A DNA stretch of 64,000 bases from NCBI RefSeq assembly GCF_002285635.2, contig NZ_CP023049.2, forward strand, positions 4,402,001-4,466,000. The letters run 5' to 3'. How positions within the stretch are numbered: position 1 is the stretch's first letter; every line of letters starts with the position of its first letter. The notes under the pieces are model-generated. The model was not told the origin of the DNA. It searched no databases and worked only from the letters and a program-made list of their open reading frames with translations. The translations under genes and the position numbers were made by a program. This document shows, one piece after another, positions 8,231 through 17,573 of the stretch. The stretch comes from Chryseobacterium piperi. Lineage in GTDB: Bacteria; Bacteroidota; Bacteroidia; Flavobacteriales; Weeksellaceae.

Positions 8231-8980
8231 TTATTTCTTTCTGAAAAATAAAGCCCTGCTGTATTCATAATTCATTCTCGCAATATTAAGTACTGAAATT
8301 CCTTGTGGGCATTCAACTTCACAGGCTTCCGTATTCGAGCAGTCTCCAAATAGTTCGCTGTCCATCTGTTGTACCATTTTAATAACACGTTCTTTTCTTT
8401 CTTCTTTTCCTTGAGGAAGTAATACCATATGAGTGATTTTGGCAGAGGTGAAAAGAGCTGCGCTTGCATTTTTACAGGTTGCCACGCATGCTCCACAACC
8501 GATGCAGGCTGCGAAATCGAAAGCTTCTTCGGCAACTTGATGCGTAACTGCTATGGTTGTAGCATCAGGAGCCTGGCCGGTATTTACCGATACAAAACCT
8601 CCTGAAGAAATAATCCTGTCAAAGGCCGAACGATCTACTTTTAAATCTCTTTTAATTGGAAAAGCCTCTGCACGGAAAGGTTCTATAACAATAGTTTCTC
8701 CATCCTTAAAAGAGCGCAGGTGCAGTTGGCAGGTCGTGGTATTTTCCAGAGGACCATGGGCTAAGCCATTGATCATCATTCCACACTGTCCACAGATGCC
8801 TTCACGACAATCGTGATCAAATTCTACAGGCTCATCTCCTTCGATAATCAGTTTTTCATTTAGGGTATCCAGCATTTCGAGGAAAGACATATGGGAGTTA
8901 AGTCCTTTTAAATCATAATTTACCAGCTTTCCTTCAGTCTTACGATCTTTCTGTCTCCATATTTTAAGGTGTAAATCCAT
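8231..8980 (-). CDS. sdhB: Succinate dehydrogenase/fumarate reductase iron-sulfur subunit
   Basis: 249 aa. It carries electrons from the flavoprotein to the membrane cytochrome. The N-terminal [2Fe-2S] ligands are Cys58, Cys63, Cys66 and Cys84. The C-terminal ferredoxin-like domain has CIGCGACVATC (Cys159-Cys169) and Cys214, Cys220 and Cys224 (CECP-type) for the [4Fe-4S] and [3Fe-4S] clusters. It is the last gene of the operon, 11 bp after sdhA. IS copy 1 begins 72 bp beyond its stop and its hairpin ends may serve as the terminator. Confidence 0.95.
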   Translation of the reverse strand: MDLHLKIWRQKDRKTEGKLVNYDLKGLNSHMSFLEMLDTLNEKLIIEGDEPVEFDHDCREGICGQCGMMINGLAHGPLENTTTCQLHLRSFKDGETIVIEPFRAEAFPIKRDLKVDRSAFDRIISSGGFVSVNTGQAPDATTIAVTHQVAEEAFDFAACIGCGACVATCKNASAALFTSAKITHMVLLPQGKEERKERVIKMVQQMDSELFGDCSNTEACEVECPQGISVLNIARMNYEYSRALFFRKK

Positions 8981-8991
8981 AATTTTTGTTT

Positions 8992-10911
8992 TTATTTATA
9001 ACTTCTTACGGTTGGTTGTATCTCTTCAAATACAAGCGGTTCTTTAATTAATTCCGGTTCATTGTTCTCTCCTGTCCATGCCCATGCAGAGATAAACTGG
9101 AACTCGGAATCGTTTCTCAATGCTTCTCCGTCTGGAGTCTGATATTCTTCACGGAAGTGAGCACCACAGGATTCATTTCTGGTTAAAGCATCATAGCACA
9201 TCAGTTCTCCAATTTCAAAATAATCGGCTACACGGCCCGCTTTTTCGAGTTCGGTATTCATATGATCTTTATCTCCTGAAACCCGAACATTTTTGTAAAA
9301 CTCTTCTTTTAACAGGCGTATTTCTTTAATGGCATATTTCAATCCTTCTTCATTTCTTGCCAGTCCACAATAATCATACAGTAGTTTTCCTAATATCTTA
9401 TGATAATAGTCGACTGTTTTCGTTCCCTGAATGTTGATTAAACCTATGATCTGTTGCTTAACGGCATTTTCAGCCTTTTCAAACTCAGGATGATCTGTGG
9501 AAATTTTACCGGTATGAATTTCACCGGAAAGATAATTGGCAATGGTGTAGGGAGCAATGAAGTACCCGTCAACAGAAGCTTGAAGCAGGGAATTGGCTCC
9601 TAGTCTGTTGGCTCCATGATCTGCAAAATTAGCTTCCCCCAGAGCAAATAATCCCGGAATTGTTGTCATCAGCTCATAATCGACCCATAGGCCACCCATT
9701 GAAAAATGTGCTGAAGGAGAGATCATCATAGGTTCTTTGTAGGCATTGTATCCTGTAATTTTAAGATACATGTCAAATAGATTTCCATATTTTTCCTGGA
9801 TCTTTTCTTTTCCCTGTTCTTTTATAGCTTTGGAAAAATCCAGATATACTGCATTTTTTAAAGGACCTATGCCAAATCCGGCATCAATTCTTTCCTTGGC
9901 TGCCCGGGAAGAAATATCTCTGGGTGCTAGATTTCCAAAAGCTGGGTATCTTCTTTCCAGGTAATAATCTCTTTCATTTTCGGGAATGTCGTTAGGAGTC
10001 CTGGTTTCATTTTCTTTCAATGGAACCCATATTCTCCCGTCATTGCGAAGAGATTCCGACATAAGCGTTAGCTTGGACTGGTAATCTCCTGATTGTGGTA
10101 ATGAAGTAGGGTGTACCTGAATCCAGCTTGGAGAAGCCATGAGAGCTCCTTTTTTATGTGCTCTCCAGATCGCAGAACCATTGCATCCCATTGCCAGGGT
10201 TGACAAATAATAAATCTTACCATATCCACCTGTTGCTAAAATAACAGCATGAGCGGCATGTCGTTCAATTTCTCCGGTATCCAGATTTCTTACGATGATT
10301 CCTCTGGCTTTACCATCAATCATTACCAGGTCGAGCATTTCATGCCTTGAAAAAAGTTCCACGGTTTTTTTACTAACCTGTCTCATTAAAGCCTGATATG
10401 CTCCCAAAAGCAGCTGTTGTCCGGTTTGTCCTCTTGCGTAAAAAGTCCGGCTCACCTGAACACCACCAAAAGAACGGTTGTTGAGGTAACCTCCATACTC
10501 TCTTCCGAAAGGCACTCCTTGTGCTACAGCCTGATCGATGAGGTTTAAAGAACATTCTGCCATTCGGTATACATTGGATTCACGAGCCCGGAAATCACCT
10601 CCTTTTAAAGTGTCTACGAACATTCTGTATACGCTGTCACCATCATTTTTATAATTCTTAGCAGCATTAACACCGCCTTGGGCAGCAACTGAATGTGCCC
10701 TTCTCGGGCTGTCCTGAAAACAGAAAGATTTGACATTATAGCCCATTTCTCCTAAAGAGGCAGCAATTGAGCTCCCGGCTAATCCGGTTCCAACCACGAT
10801 AACGTCTAGTTTTTTACGGTTGGCCGGGTTAACGAGTTTTGCTGTTTTTTTATAATTAGACCATTTTTGTTCTAACGGCCCTTGAGGTATTTTAGAATCT
10901 AGCATCATCAT
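8992..10911 (-). CDS. sdhA: Succinate dehydrogenase/fumarate reductase flavoprotein subunit
   Basis: 639 aa, the usual length in Bacteroidetes. It oxidises succinate to fumarate, or the reverse. The dinucleotide fold is VVGTGLAGSS (39-48), and the covalent-FAD histidine is His73 in RRAHSVAAQGG. Active-site segments HPTSLPQSGD and the later SMGGLWVD and GANRLGANSLLQA are present. Three consecutive ATG codons begin the frame, so the exact start is uncertain by two residues. It sits 9 bp after sdhC in a porin-DASS-sdhC-sdhA-sdhB operon. Confidence 0.95.
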   Translation of the reverse strand: MMMLDSKIPQGPLEQKWSNYKKTAKLVNPANRKKLDVIVVGTGLAGSSIAASLGEMGYNVKSFCFQDSPRRAHSVAAQGGVNAAKNYKNDGDSVYRMFVDTLKGGDFRARESNVYRMAECSLNLIDQAVAQGVPFGREYGGYLNNRSFGGVQVSRTFYARGQTGQQLLLGAYQALMRQVSKKTVELFSRHEMLDLVMIDGKARGIIVRNLDTGEIERHAAHAVILATGGYGKIYYLSTLAMGCNGSAIWRAHKKGALMASPSWIQVHPTSLPQSGDYQSKLTLMSESLRNDGRIWVPLKENETRTPNDIPENERDYYLERRYPAFGNLAPRDISSRAAKERIDAGFGIGPLKNAVYLDFSKAIKEQGKEKIQEKYGNLFDMYLKITGYNAYKEPMMISPSAHFSMGGLWVDYELMTTIPGLFALGEANFADHGANRLGANSLLQASVDGYFIAPYTIANYLSGEIHTGKISTDHPEFEKAENAVKQQIIGLINIQGTKTVDYYHKILGKLLYDYCGLARNEEGLKYAIKEIRLLKEEFYKNVRVSGDKDHMNTELEKAGRVADYFEIGELMCYDALTRNESCGAHFREEYQTPDGEALRNDSEFQFISAWAWTGENNEPELIKEPLVFEEIQPTVRSYK

Positions 10912-10920
10912 TTTTTTTAT

Positions 10921-11577
10921 TTAATTGGCGGTGAAGAAAACGTAAATTGGCATTAGGGCAAATCCCAGACTGATAATTACCGAATAGGCGATTCCTATGG
11001 TTTTAAACCATTTGACAAATTTAGGATGGTACAATCCCAGCGTCCTGATTGCACTGTATATGCCATGAATAAGATGATAACATAGGGCAATCATGGACAG
11101 GATATAAATAAGTACATACCACCATTCCTTAAAGACTGTTATGACGAGGATATATAAATCTTTATTTCCATTTTCATCCAGTGGAGGAGTGCCGAATTTA
11201 TAAACGTACCAGAAATTCTGAAAATGAATGACCAGAAAGATTAATAATAAAGTTCCTAATATGCCCATATTACGGGAATACCATTTACTGGCTCTCCCTC
11301 TTCTGTCAGATTGGTAGTTTCCTCCTGATTTTTTATTTTTTAATGTGATAATTAAGCCATCTAATGCATGAAGAGCAATACTGATGTAGAGGACATAGGA
11401 AACAATTTTTATTACAATATTTCCTGATAAAAAATGAGAGTAAGCATTAAATTGCAGATGAGCCTGCTCCTGAGGTAAAAACAGCTGAAGGTTTCCAAGG
11501 AAGTGAATCAGCAGAAAGAAGCTTAGGAAAAGTCCTGTAAGGCACATCAGCATTTTTCTTGACAATGTAGTCAGCAT
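10921..11577 (-). CDS. sdhC: Succinate dehydrogenase cytochrome b subunit (type B, five-helix)
   Basis: 218 aa with five predicted transmembrane helices. It resembles the single di-heme cytochrome b556/b558 anchor of type B succinate:quinone oxidoreductases, which explains why no sdhD is present. Histidines that can bind heme lie in the helices: HFLGN (about 25), SIALHALDG, FLVIHFQNFW and ALCYHLIHGIYS. It anchors SdhAB to the inner membrane and passes electrons to menaquinone. It lies 17 bp downstream of the transporter gene. Confidence 0.92.
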   Translation of the reverse strand: MLTTLSRKMLMCLTGLFLSFFLLIHFLGNLQLFLPQEQAHLQFNAYSHFLSGNIVIKIVSYVLYISIALHALDGLIITLKNKKSGGNYQSDRRGRASKWYSRNMGILGTLLLIFLVIHFQNFWYVYKFGTPPLDENGNKDLYILVITVFKEWWYVLIYILSMIALCYHLIHGIYSAIRTLGLYHPKFVKWFKTIGIAYSVIISLGFALMPIYVFFTAN

Positions 11578-11594
11578 AATTTTTTATTTTTTTA

Positions 11595-13025
11595 TTAATA
11601 ATAACCTAAGATTTTCATCCAAAGACCTCCGACAACCATGTAGATAATAAGCAATACAATTCCTATTTCCAGACCACGAAGCCACCAGGCTTTCAATTCT
11701 ACATAGCCACTTCCGAAAAATACAGGAGCTGGGCCATGGCCATAATGGGTAAGAACTCCGTAGATGGATCCTAAGAAACCCAACATCATAGCTAAAAGCA
11801 TCGGGGGAATTCCAACTGCAACTCCTACACCCAATAATGCAGCATACATTGCAGCAACATGAGCTGTTGCACTAGCGAAAATATAGTGGCTGAAAAAGTA
11901 CACGACTATAATTACAGGAAAGGCTACCTGCCAGCTTAATCCACCAATTTTAACTTTGATGAGATCACTAAACCAACCAATGAATCCCAGTTCATTTAAT
12001 GAGCTTGCCATCATAACCAATACTGCAAACCAAACGATAGTATCCCATGCTCCTTTTTCAGCTTTTACATCCTCCCAGGTTAGTACAGATGTTAATAACA
12101 ATAGGGTTAATCCAATAAAAGCAGTAGTTGTAGCATCAATAGAAAGAGCTCCGCCAAAAATCCAAAGAGCCAGCAGAATAAAGAATGCCAATAACATCAG
12201 CCACTCGTTTCGGGAAATAGGCCCCATTTCCTTTAGTTTTTCAGCTGCCATTTTAGGAGCATTTCCTGTTTTTTTCAATTCCGGCGGGTATAATTTGTAT
12301 AAGACCAAAGGAACGACAAAGAAGGCAACGAGTCCTGGCAGAAATCCTGCTGCAGCCCATGACATCCAGGTGATATTAATTCCAAGGTTAGCAGCGAATT
12401 TCTGACACATTGGATTGCTGGCAGTCCCGGTTAAGAACATAGATGAGGAAATCAGATTCATATAGTAACTATTCAGTGTTAAGAATGAACCTAATTTTCT
12501 GTGGGTTTCAGGTTTCTCAGGGACGGAATCGAAACTGATAGCCATCGATTTCATAATAGGATAGATAATTCCGCCACCTCTTGCTGTATTGCTGGGTATA
12601 GCCGGTGCAAGACAAACGTCTGCAAGTCCTAAACCATAAGCTAAGCCTAAAGAACTTTTACCGAAAATTCTGATAAACAGAAAGGCAATACGGTTTCCAA
12701 GTCCTGTTTTAATAAATCCACGGGCAATAAAGAACGAGATTCCAATAAGCCAAATAACTTTATCTCCAAAACCAGAAAGTGCTTTTGTAATTGATTTTCC
12801 TGCATCTCCGGGAGCTACCACCTGCGTAAGTGCTGTAAATCCAACAGCCATCATACACATGGTACCCATTGGAGCAGCTTTAAGAATAATTCCTAAAATA
12901 GTTGCTGCAAAAATTGCAAATAAGTGCCACGCATCGGGAGTAACACCGTCGGGTACAGGAATGAACCAGATAATAAGGGCAACAGCAAAAGTAATTGCCA
13001 CATTTTTGATATTAATTTCTTTCAT
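11595..13025 (-). CDS. DASS-family (SLC13-like) dicarboxylate/anion transporter
   Basis: 476 aa with about 12 hydrophobic helices. It is related to plastid 2-oxoglutarate/malate translocators and bacterial CitT-type carriers. The binding-site motif SNTARGGGI (about 145-153) and its second-half counterpart in the ASATAHVAAMYAA region are visible. Its place between an outer-membrane porin and sdhCAB suggests import of succinate, fumarate or malate for respiration. The substrate is inferred from context, and so is the coupling ion. Confidence 0.85.
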   Translation of the reverse strand: MKEINIKNVAITFAVALIIWFIPVPDGVTPDAWHLFAIFAATILGIILKAAPMGTMCMMAVGFTALTQVVAPGDAGKSITKALSGFGDKVIWLIGISFFIARGFIKTGLGNRIAFLFIRIFGKSSLGLAYGLGLADVCLAPAIPSNTARGGGIIYPIMKSMAISFDSVPEKPETHRKLGSFLTLNSYYMNLISSSMFLTGTASNPMCQKFAANLGINITWMSWAAAGFLPGLVAFFVVPLVLYKLYPPELKKTGNAPKMAAEKLKEMGPISRNEWLMLLAFFILLALWIFGGALSIDATTTAFIGLTLLLLTSVLTWEDVKAEKGAWDTIVWFAVLVMMASSLNELGFIGWFSDLIKVKIGGLSWQVAFPVIIVVYFFSHYIFASATAHVAAMYAALLGVGVAVGIPPMLLAMMLGFLGSIYGVLTHYGHGPAPVFFGSGYVELKAWWLRGLEIGIVLLIIYMVVGGLWMKILGYY

Positions 13026-13047
13026 AATAGTAAAATGATATTAATGA

Positions 13048-14205
13048 TTAGAATCTACTCTGTACCTGAACAATGAATAGATTGTTGTTATATTGAGAAG
13101 TGTTGACAACCTGTTTTTTGTAACGGTCGAACTGAACACCGAGCTGGATTCTGGCTCCATAATTTTTAAGAAATTCTAAGCCAACCATAGGGGTGATGGT
13201 TTGCCGTGGGTTGGAATTCATTCTGAAATTGGTATCCAGATATTCATACCGGCAGGATAATTCAAAAGCGCTGAGATTTTTGTGATTAATCTCGTATCTA
13301 AGGTTAGGTAGAAAATAAATGCCGCGAATCAAATAGTTGTCCGGATTAGAAGGCCTTTGCTCCGGATCTATAGAATTGTATAATACATGATTGGTAGCTT
13401 GTTTGGCCTCCAGCTGCATGTCGAGACTCCATCTGGGGTCAAAAGTAACCAATGAGCTGAGATCAACCCCCAGAGCATATACTTTTTTACCGAATACTTC
13501 GCCGATACCACCATTTAACCCTACGTTAAAATTATATTTTTTGGCAAGACCGAATACTAACCTCGTTGAGTACTGTTTACCATTGTCATTATCATTAATC
13601 TGGTTTTTCCCGTTTCCATTAACTACAGAAACTGCGTATTGAAATGGGATTTCTCCCAGTTGAAGCTGACCGGTTGCAGACATTCCTATCTGAAAACTAG
13701 TCCATCCCAGTTTTCCAAATTCTGTATACTGGTTAGACCAGTCCAGGGATTTGATGATATCTATAGGATAAGTTTCTTCAATACCAAACCATGGACGAAA
13801 CTGCCCAACAGTAATAGCTAGTTTTGGGTTGAAAGTATATTTTAAAAAAGCATTTTCTAGAACCCTGCTTTTGGGATCATTTTTGAAGTCTGCTAAATTT
13901 GCCAATAGAACAACCTCTGTACGTTTACTGATCTGTGCCCGAACCTGTACTCTCATATATTTGAGCATGAAATTATTATCGGTTCCAGAGCCATCTTCAT
14001 GATGGAGACCGTTCACGTCCACATCTTTGGTCATGCCTACAAGATAACGTGCCTGAAAAAGTCCCTTGATCTGAAGTACGGGATATTTAACAGGATCTTC
14101 TTCCTGTTTGGCTTGAATGGTGTCTTTTACCTGTCCGGTCAATGATAAGGAGAATAACAAGAAGCAAAATAATTGCTTGCTTTTTTTTATTGAAAAAAAA
14201 GTCAT
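13048..14205 (-). CDS. Outer-membrane porin, OprP/OprO-like
   Basis: 385 aa. Signal peptide to about residue 25 (LFSLSLTGQ). The rest is beta-strand-rich, with motifs typical of phosphate-selective-type porins (GQFRPWFGIEE, PRWSLDMQLE), and it ends in a terminal phenylalanine (VQVQSRF) as outer-membrane barrels do. It is the first gene of the porin-DASS-sdhCAB operon, 22 bp before the transporter. It probably lets dicarboxylates cross the outer membrane. The assignment to phosphate-selective porins describes the fold and not the substrate. Confidence 0.82.
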   Translation of the reverse strand: MTFFSIKKSKQLFCFLLFSLSLTGQVKDTIQAKQEEDPVKYPVLQIKGLFQARYLVGMTKDVDVNGLHHEDGSGTDNNFMLKYMRVQVRAQISKRTEVVLLANLADFKNDPKSRVLENAFLKYTFNPKLAITVGQFRPWFGIEETYPIDIIKSLDWSNQYTEFGKLGWTSFQIGMSATGQLQLGEIPFQYAVSVVNGNGKNQINDNDNGKQYSTRLVFGLAKKYNFNVGLNGGIGEVFGKKVYALGVDLSSLVTFDPRWSLDMQLEAKQATNHVLYNSIDPEQRPSNPDNYLIRGIYFLPNLRYEINHKNLSAFELSCRYEYLDTNFRMNSNPRQTITPMVGLEFLKNYGARIQLGVQFDRYKKQVVNTSQYNNNLFIVQVQSRF

Positions 14206-14667
14206 AGTGCTTTATATTGGGTTAAATGATTGATGAGGTCTTCTAAAGTTTGCTCACTTTTGATGTACTTTAGAGAAATTCAGAAGTTTTAAGCTTAGGC
14301 AAAAACTGAAGATGATCGATGGGAAATTTTTCATGCTGATGTATTTGATTATTAGAGAAATAAATATTGAATAATTGGTTAAATAATTCAATATTTATCA
14401 TTATATTCATGTTTTGGTGATATAAATTTACTAATTTTAGCTTAATTAACAGAATTATTATATTTTAATATTGGATAAATGCGAATAATCATTTATGAGG
14501 TTTTTTAAGAAAAATGACTTGTTTTTTTAGTGAATTTTTCTTATAATATAAATGAAAAAGGAATCTTTAAACAGGCCTGGTAATGAACGGACTATCTCCG
14601 AAAATTAGGTACCACAAAGTAATATAGCTCCGAAAAAATCGTTATATTTGATTGTTTTTTGAATATT
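14206..14667. other. Divergent intergenic region between the sdh operon and bacteriophytochrome
   Basis: 462 bp of AT-rich sequence without a credible ORF. It must hold the promoters of both flanking transcripts. On the plus strand a -7 element is visible (14643-14650). No TAnnTTTG was found for the minus-strand porin operon. Confidence 0.6.
14643..14650 (+). promoter_or_regulatory. -7 promoter element of the phytochrome gene
   Basis: TATATTTG matches TAnnTTTG and ends 17 bp before the ATG at 14668. Confidence 0.5.
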
Positions 14668-16857
14668 ATGAATTTTGTAGAATGTCATGAAGAGCCCATA
14701 CATATTCCGGGGTATATACAAAGTTTTGGATACCTGATTGGCATTAATGCAGAATCTCACACCATTGCTTTTTTCAGTGAAAATATCAGGGATATATTTA
14801 CTGTCGAGAATGTAAGATCAATTTTCGATAAGAAGATTACTGACATTCCTGAAAGCTTCCAAAGTATTATTGAATCAGAAATTTATACTTCACTGGATCA
14901 GTTCACCAGAAGAGAAAATGAGACCCATTTTGATAAAATATTTATCAATGGAAAAGAATATCATTTTTCCGTTTTTCGAAACGGAGACCATATCTTTTTA
15001 GAATTTGAAGCGGTATTAGAAAATCCTAATAAGCGGATATCTAATAAGTATGATAATTTCTATATTATTGACAATGCCCAAGATATTTGGGATCAGTTAC
15101 TCAATACACTTTCCAAAATTGTGAATTATGACCGGATGATGGTGTATAAATTTATGGCAGATGGTTCAGGGAAAGTGGTGGCTGAAAAGAGAAATGAAAA
15201 TATGCAAAGTTACCTTGGTCTGCATTATCCCGAAACGGATATTCCAATGCAGGCAAGAAGGCTGTATATGAAAAAAAGAAAACGGATTTTCAGTAATGTA
15301 TATGCTGAAACAGTTCCCCTGATGAGTAAGACTGAAGATAAAATTGATCTTACCTTTGCTGCTTCAAGGGGAATGTCCCCGATTCATGGGCTGTATATTA
15401 AAAACTCAGGAGCTTCTTCAAGCTTCAGTGTTTCCATTATTATTGATGATAAGCTGTGGGGGTTGGTTACCTGTCAAAATTCTGAACCGAAACATATAGA
15501 TCTTGAAGATAGGGTACAGGCAGGAATTTTCACTGCCTTGGCATCAAATGCCTACTCGTCATTTAAGACTAAGAATGAGCTTAAATATCGACTGGATTTA
15601 GATGAGCAGTCATCTTATTTAAAAACAGAATTTCTAAAATACAATTCTTTATTCGATTCTTTGGTTGAAAGCAGGATGGAAATTAAAGATTTACCGGAAG
15701 CCGATGGTCTGGCTATTATTTCTGATGAAAATATAGTAACTATAGGGATTACCCCTGTGCATGATGTGATCCGGAAAGTGGTAGACTGGGCCTATGAAAA
15801 TACCGATAAAAGTATTTATATAAACCGCAGTTTCCTAAAGGAACATGCGGATGATTTACCCTTAGATAAAAATACAGCGGGCATTATCATTTATTTTATT
15901 GACAGGAGTAAAAATGAAATGCTGATGTGGTTTCGTAAAGAGTTTGATGAGCATATTCATTGGGCTGGAAACCCGGAAAAAAAGATAGAAATCTTCGTAC
16001 AGGATGGACAGGAGAAGCAGGTGGTGTCTCCAAGAACTTCTTTTGAGGTTTTTGCAGAAAATATCAAAGGAAATTCAAAAAGATGGAATTCTAGAAATAT
16101 CAGCGCAGTACATGCTATCCGGAATGTAATTTTAGAAACTTCCCACAAACAGTATAATATCATTAAACACCTGAACGATCAGTTGAAAAAAGTAAATGAA
16201 GAATTAGATAGTTTTTCCTATACAATTTCGCACGACTTGGGAACTCCCCTTACCGTTATGAAACTTAATGCTCAGATGCTGCTTGCCAATTTTGAAAATT
16301 CTGAAAAAAACACCAATAAGCTGAAGTCTATTATTGAAGAGATTGATAATATGGCTATAATGATGCATGATGTATTGCAGTTAAGCCGAGCTAAACACAG
16401 TGAAATAGAGCTGGAGAGTCTGCCGACCATGAATGCCATTAAAAAGATTTCGGAAAATGCGAAAATAACCTTTGATAGTCCCCGAAGTGAAATCATTGTT
16501 AAGGATTGTCCTGAGGTATTGGCAGATAAAACCATGCTCCATCAGGTATTTTTGAATATCATTAATAATGCTGTTAAGTACTCTTCACAACAAGACCGTC
16601 CAACTGTTGAAATTCATGGAACAGAAGATGATGAATTTGTAGTATATAGAATTTCAGATAACGGGATAGGAATTCCCAGTGAAGATAAACATAAAATGTT
16701 TAAAATTTTCAACAGGATGGATAATGCGAAAAAATTTAAAGGAAATGGAGTAGGTTTATCTATCGTTCATCGTATTATGAAAAGAATTGGTGGAAATGTA
16801 GATTATGAGAGTAATAAAGATGGTACTTCTTTCATTTTAACGTTTAAAAAGCCTTAA
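14668..16857 (+). CDS. bphP: Bacteriophytochrome sensor histidine kinase
   Basis: 729 aa from ATG 14668; a TTG nine bases upstream is less likely. Domain order: PAS (about 1-115), GAF (130-310), PHY (325-500), HisKA and HATPase (510-729). Cys6, in VECHEEPIHIPGYIQSFG, is the biliverdin attachment cysteine. The GAF domain has TDIP (Asp191) and MSPIH (His240), and the PHY tongue has PRTSF (455-459). The phosphoacceptor is His522 in SHDLGTP; the ATP lid shows DNGIGIP and GNGVGLSIV. It senses red/far-red light through biliverdin. No response regulator is encoded next to it, so its phosphotransfer partner lies elsewhere. Confidence 0.93.
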   Translation: MNFVECHEEPIHIPGYIQSFGYLIGINAESHTIAFFSENIRDIFTVENVRSIFDKKITDIPESFQSIIESEIYTSLDQFTRRENETHFDKIFINGKEYHFSVFRNGDHIFLEFEAVLENPNKRISNKYDNFYIIDNAQDIWDQLLNTLSKIVNYDRMMVYKFMADGSGKVVAEKRNENMQSYLGLHYPETDIPMQARRLYMKKRKRIFSNVYAETVPLMSKTEDKIDLTFAASRGMSPIHGLYIKNSGASSSFSVSIIIDDKLWGLVTCQNSEPKHIDLEDRVQAGIFTALASNAYSSFKTKNELKYRLDLDEQSSYLKTEFLKYNSLFDSLVESRMEIKDLPEADGLAIISDENIVTIGITPVHDVIRKVVDWAYENTDKSIYINRSFLKEHADDLPLDKNTAGIIIYFIDRSKNEMLMWFRKEFDEHIHWAGNPEKKIEIFVQDGQEKQVVSPRTSFEVFAENIKGNSKRWNSRNISAVHAIRNVILETSHKQYNIIKHLNDQLKKVNEELDSFSYTISHDLGTPLTVMKLNAQMLLANFENSEKNTNKLKSIIEEIDNMAIMMHDVLQLSRAKHSEIELESLPTMNAIKKISENAKITFDSPRSEIIVKDCPEVLADKTMLHQVFLNIINNAVKYSSQQDRPTVEIHGTEDDEFVVYRISDNGIGIPSEDKHKMFKIFNRMDNAKKFKGNGVGLSIVHRIMKRIGGNVDYESNKDGTSFILTFKKP

Positions 16858-16883
16858 ATTTGAGGAACTATTAAACTGTTATT

Positions 16884-17435
16884 ATGGTATCAGAATATCT
16901 TAAAAAAAATACAGCAGAATATCATGACGCTGCTGAAAAGCTTTTTAACTCTGAAAAGATTTTCAATAAGACTTTTACTTTAGAAGACTACAAAAAAATC
17001 ATCAATACCAATTACTTAATGCTTTTGCATTCTGAAGATAAAATATTCAAAAGTCTTTCTGAAAACTTTAAAGAAAAGCTTCAGCTGGATCAAAGAAAAA
17101 AGCTTTCTCTTATTGAAAAAGACCTGGAAAGCCTTGAATTGGAAAATCAAGTAGCTTCTCATCCTCTTGAAATCAAAAATGAACATGAGGCATTAGGAAT
17201 GATGTATGTCATCGAGGGCTCTACATTAGGCGGTAATGTGATTGCCAAGCAACTTTCTAAAACGGAAGGCTTCGATGAGGTTACCTTTAATTTCTTTGGA
17301 TGTTATCAGGAAAACACGGGACCGATGTGGAAAAATTTTAAAGAAGTCTTGGACACTGAGGTGACGGAAAATAATTACAGTGAAGTATTATCAGGGGCTA
17401 AAAAATTATATACGTTTTTACTAAACGTAAACTAA
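16884..17435 (+). CDS. bphO: Biliverdin-producing heme oxygenase
   Basis: 183 aa. It opens heme to biliverdin, the chromophore of the phytochrome encoded 26 bp upstream. His14 (AEYHDAAEKL) fits the proximal heme ligand. The distal-helix motif YVIEGSTLGGNVIA is diagnostic of bacterial heme oxygenases. It is in the same transcript as bphP, which ensures chromophore supply. No terminator is obvious after it. Confidence 0.9.
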   Translation: MVSEYLKKNTAEYHDAAEKLFNSEKIFNKTFTLEDYKKIINTNYLMLLHSEDKIFKSLSENFKEKLQLDQRKKLSLIEKDLESLELENQVASHPLEIKNEHEALGMMYVIEGSTLGGNVIAKQLSKTEGFDEVTFNFFGCYQENTGPMWKNFKEVLDTEVTENNYSEVLSGAKKLYTFLLNVN

Positions 17436-17488
17436 ACACCCTTATCAATCTAAATATATCCTTTGCAGATAATTAAATTTCTGAAAGA

Positions 17489-17519
17489 TTGCTCAATTTT
17501 TCAGGAATTATTAAATTTG
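17489..17519 (+). promoter_or_regulatory. Promoter of malate dehydrogenase
   Basis: TTG at 17489, a 20-bp spacer and TAAATTTG at 17512-17519. This fits the Bacteroidetes -33/-7 arrangement, with a leader of about 45 nt before the ATG at 17574. Confidence 0.65.
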
Positions 17520-17573
17520 GGAGTCAAATTTTTAGACTGAACTAAAAATAAATAATTTTAAAAAGTATACATT

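Noticed and set aside
11956..12405. 149-codon plus-strand open frame opposite the DASS transporter gene
   Set aside because: It is fully antisense to a clear membrane transporter, has no family resemblance and matches the usual shadow of a hydrophobic gene.
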